Shown here: positions 1-12,934 of the stretch, piece by piece | Layout of the letters: every line of letters begins with the position of its first letter | Position numbering within the stretch: position 1 is the stretch's first letter | NCBI RefSeq assembly: GCF_000715075.1 | Contig: NC_134081.1 | Span: forward strand, 107,310,108 to 107,374,107 | Length of the DNA stretch: 64,000 bases | Reading direction: 5' to 3' | Origin: Nicotiana tabacum | Lineage: Eukaryota > Streptophyta > Magnoliopsida > Solanales > Solanaceae | Notes under the pieces: model-generated | The model's input: only the letters and a program-made list of their open reading frames with translations | Told to the model about the DNA's origin: nothing | The model's database searches: none | Position numbers and translations under genes: made by a program

Positions 1-1999
1 CAACCCGATCCTCCAATATATCCATTTCAAGCAGTTCTATTGCGGTCTGCAAGCCGATCCTCCAATATATCCATTTATCGAGAAAATAGGCAGTTTAATA
101 TTTAATATGCTAAATGTCAAATAAAAATTAAGACACATAATTCAAATAGCATGTAACAATTAATGCAAGAATTCAAGAATTAATATTTGACAAAAAATAT
201 GAGAGAAACAATTATTATAATAACTAATTCATGATTTAGAACGATTTATGATTTTTCAAGTAATTATGCAAACAATTAATTTGACGACGTATAGACACTC
301 GTCACCTCACATATACGTCGTTCACATGCATTTCACATAACAAATAGTTTAAGGGTTCTATTCCCTCAAGTCAAGGTTAACCACAACACTTACCTCGCTT
401 TGCAAATTCCACTCAATTACTCGACCACAACTTTTCCTTTTAAATTTGTCTCCAAAAGCTTCAAATCTATTCATAAACAATTTAATATACTCAATACGAA
501 TCATAGGAATTAAATCCATATGAATTTACTAATTTTTCGGATAAAAATCCGAAATTCATTAAAATATTCGACAGTGGGACCCACGTCTCTAATCTTGGGA
601 AAACTTACGAAATTCGAACACCCATTCCGATACGAGTCCAACCATATAAAATTTATCAAATTCCGATGTCAAATGGACCTTCAAATCTTAAATTTTCGTT
701 TTTGAAAGATTTTATAAAAATCTGATTTTTCTTCCATAAATTCACGGATTCATGATATAAATGAGTATAAAATTATGAAATATAATAAATATAGGATAAG
801 GAACACTTACCCTAATATTTTTCCGTGAAAATCGCCCATGAATCGCCTTACCCGAGCTCAAAAATTAGAAATAGTTGAAAATGGGTCGAAACCCCATTTC
901 CAGAACTTAAGTTCTGTTTCTGGGATTTTTACCCTTCGCGAACGCGGTCAGTGCCTCGCGTTCGTGAAGCACAAAATTTGTGCTGCCCAATTTTACTCTT
1001 CACAAACGCAAGGGCTACTTCGCGAATGGAAGCTTGTCTGGCTTGGCCTTCGCGAACGCGAGATGCCCTTCGCGAATGCGAAGGCAATTTCCTGGTTAAC
1101 CTCTTTTCCTTTGCGAACGCGAGGCTTTGATCACGAACGCGAAGCTTTGCACCTCAAGCCTTTGCGAACGCGTTCACTCTGTCGCGAACGCGAAACACAA
1201 AATGTGCCAGCCCCAATTTGCTCTTCGCGTTCGCGAGAGTAGCTTCGTGAATGCGAAGAAGAACACACCAGAAGCCTGAAGTCTACAGAAAACTAGAATT
1301 CCTAAGTCCGAAATCATCTCGTAGCCCATCAGAAACTCACCCGAGCCCTCGGGGCTCCAAACCAAACTTGCATACAAGTCCTAAAACATCATACGAATTT
1401 GCTTGCGCAATCAAATTACCAAACTAACACCTAAAACTACGAATCAGATACCAAATCAAAGGAAATTTTTAAAAAAAACTTTAAAACTCATATTTTTACA
1501 AACCGGACATCTGAATCACGTCAAATCAACTCTGTTTCTCACCAAATTAGGTAGGCAACTCATAAATATTATAGTGGACCTATACCGGGCTCCGGAACCA
1601 AAATACGGACCTGGTGTCAATAAATCCAACATCAGTAAATTCTTAAAAAAATTATTAAGCTTTCATGCTTTTAATAATTTTTCATCACAATTCCATATCT
1701 CGGGCTAGGAACCTCGGAACTCGATTCTGAGCATACTCCCAAGTCCCAAATCACAATACGGACCCACCAGAACTATCAAAACACTGATCCGAGTCCATTT
1801 GCTCAAAATACTAACCAAAGTCATCTTAGTTGAGTTTTAAAAGCTCTATTTCACATTTTAATCCATTTTTCACATAAAAACTTTTCGAACAATTGTACGG
1901 ACTGCGCACGCAAGTCGAGGAATGATAATTAGTGCTTTTCGAGGTCTTAGAACACATAATTACTTATTAAATTTAAAGATGATATTTTGGATCATCACA
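1..1999 (-). repeat. 3' LTR of M1 (family E), left part outside the window
   Basis: The right end reads ...GATCATCACA, which is TGTGATGATC... on the minus strand, directly followed by the complement of a purine tract. It contains a GCGAACGCGA motif array (about 910-1260). Acttac (complement of GTAAGT) occurs at about 389 and 806. No gene is supported; arginine-rich reading frames here come from the motif array. Confidence 0.85.
910..1260. repeat. GCRNNYGCGA array, GCGAACGCGA core
   Basis: About a dozen intact or slightly decayed copies of CGCGAACGCG, in both orientations, spaced 15-40 bp apart. The core is the same as in LTR C1, LTR B and LTR G, but differs from that of the related E LTRs at 18449 and 48102. 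Confidence 0.85.
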
Positions 2000-2012
2000 T
2001 TCTCCACCTCTT
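2000..2012 (-). other. Polypurine tract of M1
   Basis: On the minus strand this reads AAGAGGTGGAGAA immediately upstream of the LTR start, the usual plus-strand primer position. The same sequence stands beside the 3' LTRs of M2 (21663) and M3 (51352). Confidence 0.75.
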
Positions 2013-5000
2013 AAACAAACGTTCGTCCTCGAACGGAGTTACAAAAAAAAGTACTTGTGCTGGAGAAAAGGTGTGGATATTTACTCAGCATGTTCAACTC
2101 GGACTCTCAGGTAGATGCCTCTACCGGCTGACCTCTCCAGTGCACTCGAACTGAAGGATAACTCTTAGACCTCAACTGCCGGACCTACCGAGCTAGAATA
2201 GCCACCGGCTCCTCCTCGTAAGTTAAATCTTTGGCCAATTGGACTGAGCTAAAATCTAACACATGCGGCGGATTACCATGATATTTTCGGAGCATAGACA
2301 CATGAAACACCGAATGAACCGCTGATAAACTAGGTGGTAATGCAAGCCTGTATGCTACTTCACCCACCCCCCCCCCCCCTCAAGAATTTCAAAGGGTCCG
2401 ATATACCTAGGGCTCAACTTGCCCTTCTTTCCGAACCTCATTACACCTTTCATAGGTGAAACTCGGAGCAATATTCTTTCTCCAACCACGAATGCAATAT
2501 CACGAACTTTACGATCGGCATAACATTTTTCCTAGACTGAGTTGTGCAAAGTCGATCCTGAATAATCTTGACCTTATCCAAGGCATCTTGTACCAAATCG
2601 GTACCCAATAACCGAGCTTCTCTCGGTTCAAACCAGCCAACTGGCGAGCGACATTGCCTTCCGTATAATTCCTCATATGGAGCCGTCTAAATGCTCGACT
2701 GGTAGCTGTTATTGTAGGCAAACTCCGAAAGTGGCAAGAAATGATCCTAAGAACCTCCAAAGTCTATAACACAAGCGTGAAGCATATCTTCCAATACTGA
2801 ATAGTGCGCTCTGACTGTCCGTCTGTCTGTGGATGAAATGATGTACTTAATTCCACCCACGTGCCTAACTCACGTTGTACTCAATCTGAAATAATAGACA
2901 TGGGCACACCGTGAAGGCGGACAATCTCACGAAGGTAAATTTCAGCTAACCTTTCTGAAGAATAAGTAACTGTCACTCGAATGAAATGTGCTGATTTTGT
3001 TAACCTGTCCACAATGACCCAAACTGCGTCAAATTTTCTCTAAGTCCATGGGAGTCCAACAACAAAATCCATAGTGATACGCTCCCATTTCCATTCAAAA
3101 CTTTCTAACTTCTGAAGAAAACCACCAGGTCTCTGATACTCGTACTTAACTTGCTGACAATTCAGACACCGAGCTACATATGCAACTATATCCTTTTTCA
3201 TTCTCCTCCACCAATAATGTTGCCGCAAATCTTGATACATTTTGGCGGTACCTGGATGAGTAGAATACCTGGAACTTTGTGCCTCTTCAAGAATTAATTC
3301 ACGAAGCCCATCCACATTAGGCACACAAATACGACCCTGCATTCGTAGAACTCCATCTTCCCCCACAACATGTTTGGAATCACCGTGCCGCACTGTGTCC
3401 TTAAGGACAAGTAAATGAGGATCATCATACTGCCTCTCTCTGATGTGCTCATATAAATAAGACCGGGTGACTGTGCAAGCTAGAACCCGACTGGGTTCTG
3501 AAACACTAACCTCATGAACTGATTAGCCAACATCTGCAGCTAATGGCCTCTAACCAGCCGGAATATATGCAAGACTACCCATACTCACAGCCTTTCTACT
3601 CAAAAGCATCGGCCACCTCATTGGCCTTTCCGGGGTGATATAAAATGGTGATATCATAGTCTTTCAACAACTACAGCCATCTTATCTGCCTTGAATTAAG
3701 ATCTTTTTGTTTGAAAAGTATTGAAGGCTACGATGATCAGTAAATACCTCACACGAGACACTATAAAGGTAATGCCTCCAAATCTTCAACGCATGTACAA
3801 TGGCTGCCAGTTCTAAGTCATGAACAAGATAATTCTTCTCATGAATCTTCAACTGCCGTGATGCATATGCAATCACCTTGCCATCTTGCATTAATACTGC
3901 ACTAAGCCCAATGTGAGATGCATCACAATATACTGTATATGATCCTGAACCTGTGGGTAATACCAACACTGGTGCCGTAGTCAAAGCAGTCTTGAGTTTC
4001 TGAAAACTCAACTCACACTCGTCTGACCATCTGGATGGGACACATTTTTGGGTCAGTCTGGTCAATGGGTTTGCTATAGATGAAAACCCTTCCACGAACC
4101 GACGATAATAACGTGCTAAACGCAGGAAACTCCAGATTTCTGTAACTGAAGTAGGTCTAGGCCAATTCTGAACAACCTCAATCTTCTTAGGATCCACCTT
4201 TATGCCTTCTGTCGATACAACATGCCCCCAAAAGGCAACTGAGTCTAACCAAAACTCACATTTTGAAAACTTGGCATATAACTAATTATTCTTCAAAGTG
4301 TGGAGCACACTTCAAAGATGCAGCTCATGCTCCTCTCGACTGCTGGAGTAAATCAAGATATCATCAATAAATACAACCATAAAAGAATCCAAATAAGGCT
4401 TGAACACCTGATTCATCAAATCCATAAATGCTGTTGGGGCATTTGTCAACCCAAGTGACATAATTAGGAATTCCTAATGCCCATACCGAGTCCGAAAAGC
4501 TATTTTATGGACATCAGATGCCCTAATCTTCAACTGATGGTAACCAGACCTCAAATAGATCTTCAAAAATACCTTGGCACCCTGAAGCTGATCAAATAAG
4601 TCATCAATTCTTGGAAGCGGATATTTGTTTTTGATAGTGGCCTTGTTCAACTGCCGATAATCTATATACATCTGCATAGAGCCATCTTTCTTCTTTACAA
4701 ATAATACCGGTGCACCCCTGGGCGAGACACTGGGTCTAATGAATCCCTGATCAAGCAAGTCTTGTAACTGCTCTTTCAATTCTTTCAACTCTGGCGGGCC
4801 ATACGGTATGGTGGAATAGAAATGGGCTGAGTGCCCGGAGCTAAATTAATACAGAAGTCAATATCTCTGTCGGGTGGCATCCCCAGCAAATCTGCAGGAA
4901 ATACTTCTGGAAATTCACGAACAACTGGTACTGAGTCCATAGAAGGAACATCCACACTGGGATCGCAAATATAAGCCAAATAGGCTAGACACCCTTTCTC

Positions 5001-5473
5001 TACTATATGCCGAGCTTTCATATAAGAAATAACCCTGCTGGCAGAATGACCAGGAGTTTCTTTCCACTCTAAACGAGGTAACCCCGGCATAGCTAGGGTC
5101 ACTGTCTTGGTACGACAATCCAATATAGCATGATAAGGGGACAACCAATCCATACCCAAGATGACATCAAAATCTACCATATCAAGAAGTAGAAGATCCA
5201 CACTAGTCTCAATATTTCCAATAGTAACCACACACGAATGATAGACATGATCTACTACAACAGAGTCTCCCACTAGTGTAGATACACACACAGAAGCAAT
5301 CAGAGAATCACAAGGCACAACCAAATATGAAGAAAAATAAGAGGACACATAGGAATAAGTAGATCCTGGATCAAATAGAACTGAATCATCTCTATGGCAA
5401 ACTGGAATAATACCTGTGTTCACAACATCAGATGACTCGGGCTCAGGCCTAGCTGGAAAAGCATAAAATCGGG
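2013..5473 (-). pseudogene. M1 pol: protease, RT, RNase H, integrase, chromodomain start
   Basis: Minus-strand order: aspartic protease with DPGST (about 5420-4790), reverse transcriptase (4788-4200), RNase H with YCDAS, LELAAIV and YTDHRS-type blocks (4020-3690), integrase with zinc-binding H/C region and MDFVVGLP (3390-3040), then integrase C-terminal and chromodomain-proximal blocks (2760-2185). FIDD of the RT is visible near 4345-4375. The frame breaks repeatedly: at 4785-4788, between 4474 and 4197, and between 3682 and 3393. In RT motif A the expected Asp of KIDLRSG is Tyr (codon at 4555-4557). A run of 13 C at 2367-2379 disrupts the C-terminal part. It is cut at 5473 by a B-family LTR. 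Non-functional. Confidence 0.9.
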
Positions 5474-6169
5474 TGTAACGACCCGACTTGTCGTTTTAAG
5501 AATTTACGCCCCGTTTAGTGACTTAAGGTCTCAAGCAGCCTCGCAATATGTATTATGACCCGCGTGTGTGGTCGAGTTTGATTTACGGATGATTCGGAGT
5601 GATTTGGGATACTTAGTCCCTAAGAGGAAAGTTTAAGTCTTAAAATTTTGACCGTAGCCAGAACTATATGAAGACGACTCCGGAATGGAGTTCCTTCGGT
5701 TCCGTTAGCTCCGTTGGGTGATTTTGGACTTAGGAGCATGTTCGGACTGTGAATCTGAGGTCTGTTGCCGATTAAGGCTTGAAATGGCGAAAGTCAAATT
5801 TTTGGAGAATTGGATCGGAAGTGGATTTTATGATATCGGGGTCGTAATCCAATTACAAAAGTTGGAGTAGGTCCATAATGTCAATTATGACTTTTGTGCA
5901 AAATTTGAAGTCATTCCGGATTGATTTGATATGTTTCGGCACAAGTTATAGAATTTGAAAGTTTAAAGTTCACAGATTTTGATTTGGGGTGCGATTCGAC
6001 GTTTTGATGTTGTTTGAGGTGATTTGAGAATTTGACTAAGTTTGTATGATATTTTAGGACTTGTTTGTATATTTAGTTGAGGTCCCGGGGGCCTCGGGTG
6101 TGTTTCAGGGTGGTTTCGGATTATTTCGGGCTGTTTCGAAATTGTTGTATCTGGTATCTGACTTCCTTC

Positions 6170-6540
6170 TTCACGAACGCTAAGAGAGTCACGTGAACGC
6201 GAAGAGGAGTTTTAAGGCTGCTGGGATTTGGCCTTCGCGAACGCGTAGGAGGGCTCACGAACGCGAAGGTATGCGTGAAGAACCTACGCGAACGCGAGGG
6301 GCCAGTCGTGAACGCGTAGAAGGAAGGAGGGGACTGGGCCTGGAGTCATCAGCCTTCACGAATGCGAAGCTTTAATCGTGAATGCGAAGCAGTGGGACTT
6401 GAGGGCATCGCAAATGCGAGAGCTTGAATGCGAACGCAATGATATGCATGGCAGGCCTTCATGAACGCGAAGAAGAATTTGAGGCAGCAAGGTTTTGGCC
6501 TTCGCGAACGCGAGACAGAGGCCGCGAACGCGAAGAAGAC
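6170..6540. repeat. GCRNNYGCGA array in LTR B
   Basis: Repeated GCGAACGCGA units, some decayed at CpG. A GGGGTAAGT donor-like signal follows at 6653-6661, as in the other families. Confidence 0.8.
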
Positions 6541-7614
6541 CTATCTGAGCAGAATTAAAAGTCCCAAAAACAGGTGTTTGAGTTCATAACTCAAAATCTA
6601 ATTGGGAGCTCGGTAGAAGGCGATTTTTCGAGAGATGCTTGCGTTGGTGTTTGGGGTAAGTGATTCTTATCCAATTTTGATTAATTTCCATGATTATGTC
6701 TTTGAATCCATCATTTAATTCGGATTTAATGGAGGAAAATCAAGATTTTTGTAAAATCTTCCAAAAAATGAAAATTTAAGATTTGGAAGTCGAGTTGTTA
6801 TTAGAATTCGATAAAATTGGTATGGTTGAACTAGTATCGGAATGCGGATTTCATGAAAATTATGTCGGGTTCTGAGGGGCGGGCTGTGATGACCCAAAAG
6901 GTCATCTTATGTTTTAGAACTCGAATATGCGCTCTTAAGCTTTAAAAATCTAATGTTTACCCTCCTCGATTTGCGTGCATAGTCTGGGTAGGTTTACGAA
7001 AAGCTTTTATGTTGAAAACTAATGAAAATAAGAATTTTTACCTTAAAAGTTGATTTAGTTGACTTCGGTCAACATTTTTGGTAAACGGGCCCAGATCCAT
7101 ATTTTGACAGTCCCGGTGGGTCCGTATCAAATTATGGGACCTGGACGGATGCCCCGAATCGAATTCGGAGGTCCCTCGCTAAAGTTATGAATTTTTGATG
7201 AAAATTAAAAGTCTGAAAATTAATTATTTATAAGAATTGATTGATGTTTGGCATTGTTAGTACCAGGTCCGTATTTTGGTTCTGGAGCCCGATACCGGTT
7301 TATTATAATATTTAAGACCTGTCTGAGAAATTTGGTGAGAAACAGAGTTAATTTGACATGATTCGGACCTTCGGTTGAGAAAATAGTAATTTTAAAGTGT
7401 TCTTGAGAATTTCATTCGATTTGGTGTTAAATTCGGAGTTCTAGGTGTTATTTTAGCGATTTGATCGTGCGAGCAGGTTCGTATGATGTTTTTAGACTTA
7501 TGTGCATGTTTGGTTTAGAGCCCCGAGGGTTCGGGTGAGTTTCGGCTAGGCTACGAGGTGATTTACACTTAGAAAAATCTAAGATTTTTGCTGCAGCAGC
7601 TGTTATGGTGTGCC

Positions 7615-7940
7615 TTTCTTCGCGTTCGTGTAGGTAGTGTCGCGAACGCGAAAGGTAAAATGGGGGCAAGGGAATTTCTTCTTCGCGAATGCGAAGTGTT
7701 GGGGGTGGTACCCTTCGCGAACGCGATCTGTCTGACGCAAACGTGATAGTTTAAGGGACCTGGGGGAGGGGGCCATGTTCTTCTACGCGAACGCGAACGC
7801 GTCCACAGGGTCGCGAACGCGAAGGCTTTTGGGGGGGGGGGGAGTTGCCTTACGCGAATGTGTAGAAGGACTCGCGAACGCGAAGGCCTTAGGCCATTGT
7901 GCATCGCTTTTGCGACAGGCCTCTCGCGAACGCGATGAAG
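7615..7940. repeat. GCRNNYGCGA array in C1, GCGAACGCGA core
   Basis: More than ten copies of CGCGAACGCG or one-base variants, followed by GTAAGT at 8060-8065 and again at 8473-8478. The reading frames over it translate to low-complexity RTRSR/NANA peptides and are not genes. Confidence 0.85.
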
Positions 7941-8828
7941 GCCTGTCCAGTGACTTAAAATAGACTCCAAACACGGGTTTAAGCCATTTCTTCAACATTT
8001 TTCAAGAACCAAACGGGTAAAGGCAATTATCAAGAGTCATTTTCTTCACCAAAGTGTTGGTAAGTGATTCTAAACCATTTTATTTCAATTACCTATTACA
8101 TTTCTTGAATTATCAACCTAAAATCTAGAGTTTCATGGTAGAATTATGGGTTAGGGTAGAAACTAGGGATTTCGAAAAATTTGAGGATTTAGACCCCAAT
8201 TTGAGGTCGGATTCCAAAACTAATTACATATCCGGGCTAGGGGTGAATGGGTAAAAGGATTTTGGTCCGAACCTCAGGTTTTGACCAAGCGGGCCCGGGG
8301 TCGATTTTTCAACTTTTTTGGAGGAAAATTTGGAAAATTTAATTTATCCAATATAATTGATTTCTTTAGCAATATTTGATATTATTGAGTCATTTTTGAA
8401 TAGATACGAGTGGTTTGGAGGTGAATTCCAAAGGAAAGCTGTGATTGAGAATTAAGTGGCCTTCGGAGCGAGGTAAGTGTTGTGTCTAACCCTGACTTGA
8501 GCGAATTAGGAACCTTAGATTACTTACTAAGTGAAATTCATGTGAACGGCGTATATGTGAGGTGATGAATACTTATGCGCCACCAATTTACCTATTTTCC
8601 ATGTTTCTTTGTTCTTCTTATATTGTCTCATTCCTATGCCAAATTGCTACGTGTTATACTAGTGTTGTTCAATTTATTGTTCTTATCAAGTTTACGGATT
8701 TTCTGGTGATAATCGAGTTTTTATTTCAAAGTTGAGATTGCTATTATGGAACCAAATGTTGAAGTAAGGTTTGTACTTATTATTCTATTTCCCTGTTGTT
8801 ATTTATGCATTGCATTATGGTAAGGGAG

Positions 8829-9000
8829 AGTGTTAATGCACGAAGGCTGATGTCGTACCATTTTGTGAGTGTTAATGCACGAAGGGTGATGTTGTGCCAT
8901 GATATGAGAGTAAAAGCACGAAGGGTGATGCCGTGCCGTTTCTATTAATTTTATAGTAAGATTGAGAGTAAAAGCATGAAGGGTGATGCCGTGCATTCTT
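8829..9000 (+). repeat. Tandem hairpin repeat in C1, about 4 units
   Basis: Units of about 40 bp centred on GCACGAAGGGTGATGCCGTGC, whose ends pair (GCACG with CGTGC). Four copies here, against ten in C2. Confidence 0.85.
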
Positions 9001-9672
9001 CTTTACTGTATTCACTATTCCTGTTGATTCATGGTATATTGACTGCTCCGGTGATCATTCTGTTGTAGTTCTTTATCTTGTATTCCCCTCAGTATGTCTC
9101 CCCTCCCGACATTTCCTGTTTAGTTCTTCATTCTTGTTATTTGCGTATACACTGTTAAATTGTACAGGTTGATTGTAGGTGCCTTGCCTTAGCCTCGTCA
9201 CTACTTCGTCGAGGTTAGGCTCGACACTTACCAGTACATGGGGTCGGTTGTACTGATACTGCACTCTGTACTTTCTATGCAGATTTAGATACCGGCTCGG
9301 GTTGATCGAGATTTTGCTATTGGTCCGCTGTCCGGAGACTCAAGGTAGATCTGTCGGTGTTCATAGACCTTGAAGTCCCCATCTATCTTTTCTGTTCTAC
9401 TATTTCTTTAATACAGACAGTTGTATTTCTTTCAAACTATTACTTATAGCAAATTCTAGAATGCTCGTGAATTGTGACTCCAGATCCATGTGGTAGTAGT
9501 TAATACAGATTTATGATATTCCGCACTTGTTATATTATATCATAGCTAATTATTGCTAATTACTGTACGGAAATAAGAAATTGGTAAATGATTCTCTAAC
9601 ATTGTCTTGCCTAGTAAGTGAAGTGTTAGGCGCCATCACGGTCCCGTCGGTGGGAAAATTTGGCTCGTTACA

Positions 9673-9970
9673 GGTGCGAAGCCGCATATGCGTGAAATAA
9701 GCCGCGGAAGCGGCCAAGAGTGGGACTGGGCAGTGCTCGCAGGTGCAAGGAATTTGCCGCATCTGCGAGGCCGCAGGTGCGAAGGTGTTGGCGCAGATGC
9801 GGACTGGGGCTGGTGTGAGGCGACCACAGGTGCGAATGGGACTGCACATCTACAAAGCCCGCAGATGCGAGATTTTAGAGGGCTGGATGTTTTCCGCAGG
9901 CGCGCATTTTTGTCCGCAAAAGCGGATGCGCAGGTACGCAAATCTTGTCCACAGATGCGAAAATCGCTGG
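9673..9970. repeat. GCRNNYGCGA array in D, GCAGGTGCGA/GCAGATGCGA core
   Basis: About a dozen units of GCAGGTGCG or GCAGATGCG with a few GCGGAAGCGG-like variants. Confidence 0.8.
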
Positions 9971-11267
9971 GGCAGAACCTTAAATTCGAGGGTTCAACAT
10001 TTTCACCCATTTTCAGATTTTGGAGCTCGGGTTGGGCAATTTTGGAGAGAAAATTTTCCACACAACTTGGGGTAAGTGTTCTTAACTCCCTTTTGATTAT
10101 ATTTCATGAACTAATCTTCATTTTTGGTGTAAGATTATTGAATCTTCAAGAGAAATAGAAGGAAATTTCTATAATGTCACAAAATAATTTGTTTAAGTTT
10201 GAATATCGATTTGGAGTCGGATTTGAGTGAAATTAGTATGGTTGAACTTGTAATTGGATGGGTTGTCGTATTTTGTGAGTTTCGTCGGATTTCGAGACGT
10301 GGGCCCCACAGGTGATTTTTGGGGCGCAATTTTGGATTTTTGAAAAATATTAGTATTTTGATATGGAATTTAATTCCTATAAATTGTGTGGACTGAATCA
10401 AATTAATTGTGGTAGATTCGAACCATTCAGGAGTTGATACGCGCATAATGGGATTTCTGGAGCATTCTTTAACTTGCTCGGCATTGGATTTGGCTTGTTC
10501 AAGGTAAGTAACTCTTCTAATTTTGGAGTTAAGGGTATGAACCCTGAATATATGTATTTCGTAAATTGTTGGGAGGTGACGCACATGCTAGGTGACGGGC
10601 GTGTGGGCGTGCACTATAGAAATTGTGACATAATTATTTCTGTGGAATTTGTAGTTAAATAATCTTGGCATTTTCCATGCAGTTTAATGAGTTAAAGATA
10701 TTGAGCTGAAAAGCATATTAAAAATCATGTTGAGGCTATGTGCCAGTATTATTGGGACCCCCAAAGGTCATATTGCTGTGAATTATTTGTTTTAAATTAA
10801 AAATTCATACTCAGTCCTATTCATTTCATTGCATATCATATCTCAGTCTCTGTTATTATTTATTGATGCATCATATCATAATTTTTGGGCTATTCTCATG
10901 ACATTTGTGAGCCCATGAGAGAGAGAGACTGGAGAGATTGATGACTGAGGGTGGCCGAGGGCCTGATTGTGAGGATATTTTGGGATCGGGATGCACGCCA
11001 CAGTAGGCCATGTTGGCTTTATATATATTATTACTATTATATGGATAGGGGCTACCCGCCTGCAGCATGTATTATTGGCTTATTATGGCTTGTGAGTTGT
11101 CCGTACGGATTCTGATATGATATTATAGCACGTGAGTTGTCCGTGCAGCAAGTGAGTTGTCGATGCAGATTATAGCGCTTGGGCTGAAGGAGCCCCTCCG
11201 AAGTCTGTACACACCCCCAGTGAGCGCAGGTACCTACTGAGTGAGAGTGCCGAGTGCTGAGTGACTG

Positions 11268-11400
11268 GGAGGCAAGAGTGATTGTGAGGTATGCCCGAGT
11301 GGCAAGAGTGATTGTGAGGTATGCCCGAGTGGCAAGAATGATTGTGAGGTATACCCGAGTGGCACGAGTGACTGTGAGGTTTGCCCGAGGGGCTTTATAT
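11268..11400 (+). repeat. Tandem repeat in D: GAGGTATGCCCGAGTGGC units
   Basis: Four units of about 30 bp. The A LTRs carry three units at the equivalent place (25120-25230 and 33345-33450). Confidence 0.8.
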
Positions 11401-12599
11401 GAGTGATGTTCTGCCCGAGAGGCTATTTATGATTTTATCACTGAGTTGCATCGCATTGGCATGCACACATGACATACAGGCATAGAGATTTATTTTTTCT
11501 CATGTTGTACAACATCACATCATTCATGATTTCTCACACATTTTGACAGATGGGCATAGTGATGCATTTGTTTTACACGGGTTATCCGAAAGGAAAATGA
11601 AACATATTATTTATTATTGAAAAGATTTTTGGAGAAATTTATTGGTTATTTTCAAACTATTCATATTATTGGAAACTTCGGCAAACGATTTGGGTATTCA
11701 CTGATGTATTTGAAAGAAAGAACTACTATTTTTGAAATCATTATCTGGATGAGTATTTTATCCCTTAGTTACTTCTGGTATTATTTGCTTTATGTTGTTA
11801 TGGATTGTTGTGGACTATGGGTTTTGGACCCGACCTTGGTGGAAGTTCGTCACTACTTTCAACCTACGGCTAGGTTTGTTACTTACTCAGTACATGGGGT
11901 CGGTTGTACTGATACTACACTTCTGCACATTGCGTGCAGATGTTGGCTGATGTTGTTGCTGTGCTCGATGGTTGCGGGATTTGAAGATATACCTGCGTTC
12001 ATGTTGTAGCTGCCTCTTGTTCAGGGTAGCCTTAGATTTATAAAAGCTCTGTTTATGTATTATTCAAACAGACTATGTATTTATTTCATTTCCGCTTTGT
12101 ATACTCTATTCTTAGAAGCTGATGATTTGTACTACTAGTTCTTGGGGATTGTATAAGATCAGGATCTTTATTCACTTAAATTGCTTTAATAATGATTATT
12201 GAAATTGGATAACTGAAAGTTGGCTTACCTAGCGGGTTGGGTTAGGTGCCATCACGACTAGTTGGATTTTGGGTCGTGACAATTAATGAAGGTTTTGCTT
12301 TATGCTGAGTAATTTCTATATCTATTGATTATTTTTAGGTGTTATATACATTGTGTGGAGACTTGGGCTATTTGTTGTGAAATTAATTGATTTTGTTATA
12401 TCTTTGGAATTTGGTTGTGGCCATTAGGTAAATTTTGATATGAATTGATTTTATTATATTGTCGTGTTAATTTTCCGTGTAAATTATTGTGTTGTGTGAG
12501 TTATTATTTTAGGGAGATAAGGGTGGCATTTCACCGTTAATATTATATGGGTATAAGTTTAGCATTTTACTGTTGTTATGTTTGTTGGAATATTGTCTG

Positions 12600-12775
12600 G
12601 GCAGAGCGATAAGGGTGGCTATAGGAGCGATAATGGTGGCTATAGGAGCGATAAGAGTGGCAATATGAGCGATAAGGGTGGCTATTGATATTGTCTGGGT
12701 GGAGCAATAAGGGAGTATATAGGAGCGATAAGGGTGGCAATAGGAGCGATAAGGGTGGCTATTGTCAGAGACTAT
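12600..12775 (+). repeat. Tandem repeat in LTR B: GAGCGATAAGGGTGGC units
   Basis: About seven units of roughly 19-20 bp, interrupted once by TATTGTCTGGG. The minus-strand B copy has the same array at 56028-56195. Confidence 0.85.
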
Positions 12776-12934
12776 ATGTGATGATGTGGGGTTGTGGTGT
12801 TGATAATTTTCATGTGATGTTGTGATTTTCTTGTGTTTATTTTTATACCTTGTGCAATTTGTCTTATTGTTGGTAAATTGATAACAATCTGATTTATATT
12901 GAAATTGAGAGCATGTGGCTATTGCCAGGCGGAT

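Larger units (their letters stand above)
6885..9672 (+). mobile_element. C1: LTR of family C inserted in LTR B
   Basis: Begins TGTGATGACCC at 6885 and ends ...CTCGTTACA at 9672. From about 8050 it is closely similar to C2 (13697-16693), including the tandem hairpin unit, the TGTACTGATACTGCACTC block and the GGCGCCATCACGGTCCCG tail. No matching target duplication is visible: the right flank is the truncated LTR D rather than family B. The GCRNNYGCGA array has the GCGAACGCGA core, unlike C2. Confidence 0.8.
9673..12281 (+). mobile_element. D: truncated LTR related to family A, plus strand
   Basis: Starts abruptly inside a GCAGGTGCGA array and ends ...TTGGGTCGTGACA at 12281. It shares the layout of the A LTRs: array, GTAAGT (10072-10077 and 10504-10509), the GACGGGCGTGTGGGCGTGCA block, the CCGAGGGCCTGATTGTGAGG block and GAGGTATGCCCGAGTGGC tandem units. 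The 5' part is absent, so the junction at 9672/9673 records a deletion or recombination. Confidence 0.75.

Noticed and set aside
838..1242. 134-codon open frame with Arg/Glu-rich peptide
   Set aside because: It lies over a GCGAACGCGA array in an LTR. The same kind of frame appears over every array on both strands, and none has homology-like domain features.
7569..7970. Several overlapping Arg/Ser/Ala-rich frames, both strands
   Set aside because: Products of the repeat array in LTR C1, not genes.
9636..10158. Cys-rich frames of 97-156 codons on both strands
   Set aside because: The Cys codons come from GCAGGTGCGA and GCAGATGCGA units; not a metal-binding protein.
11617..12009. 130-codon plus-strand frame with hydrophobic stretch
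   Set aside because: Lies in LTR D and crosses the conserved TGTACTGATAC module shared with non-coding parts of all LTRs.
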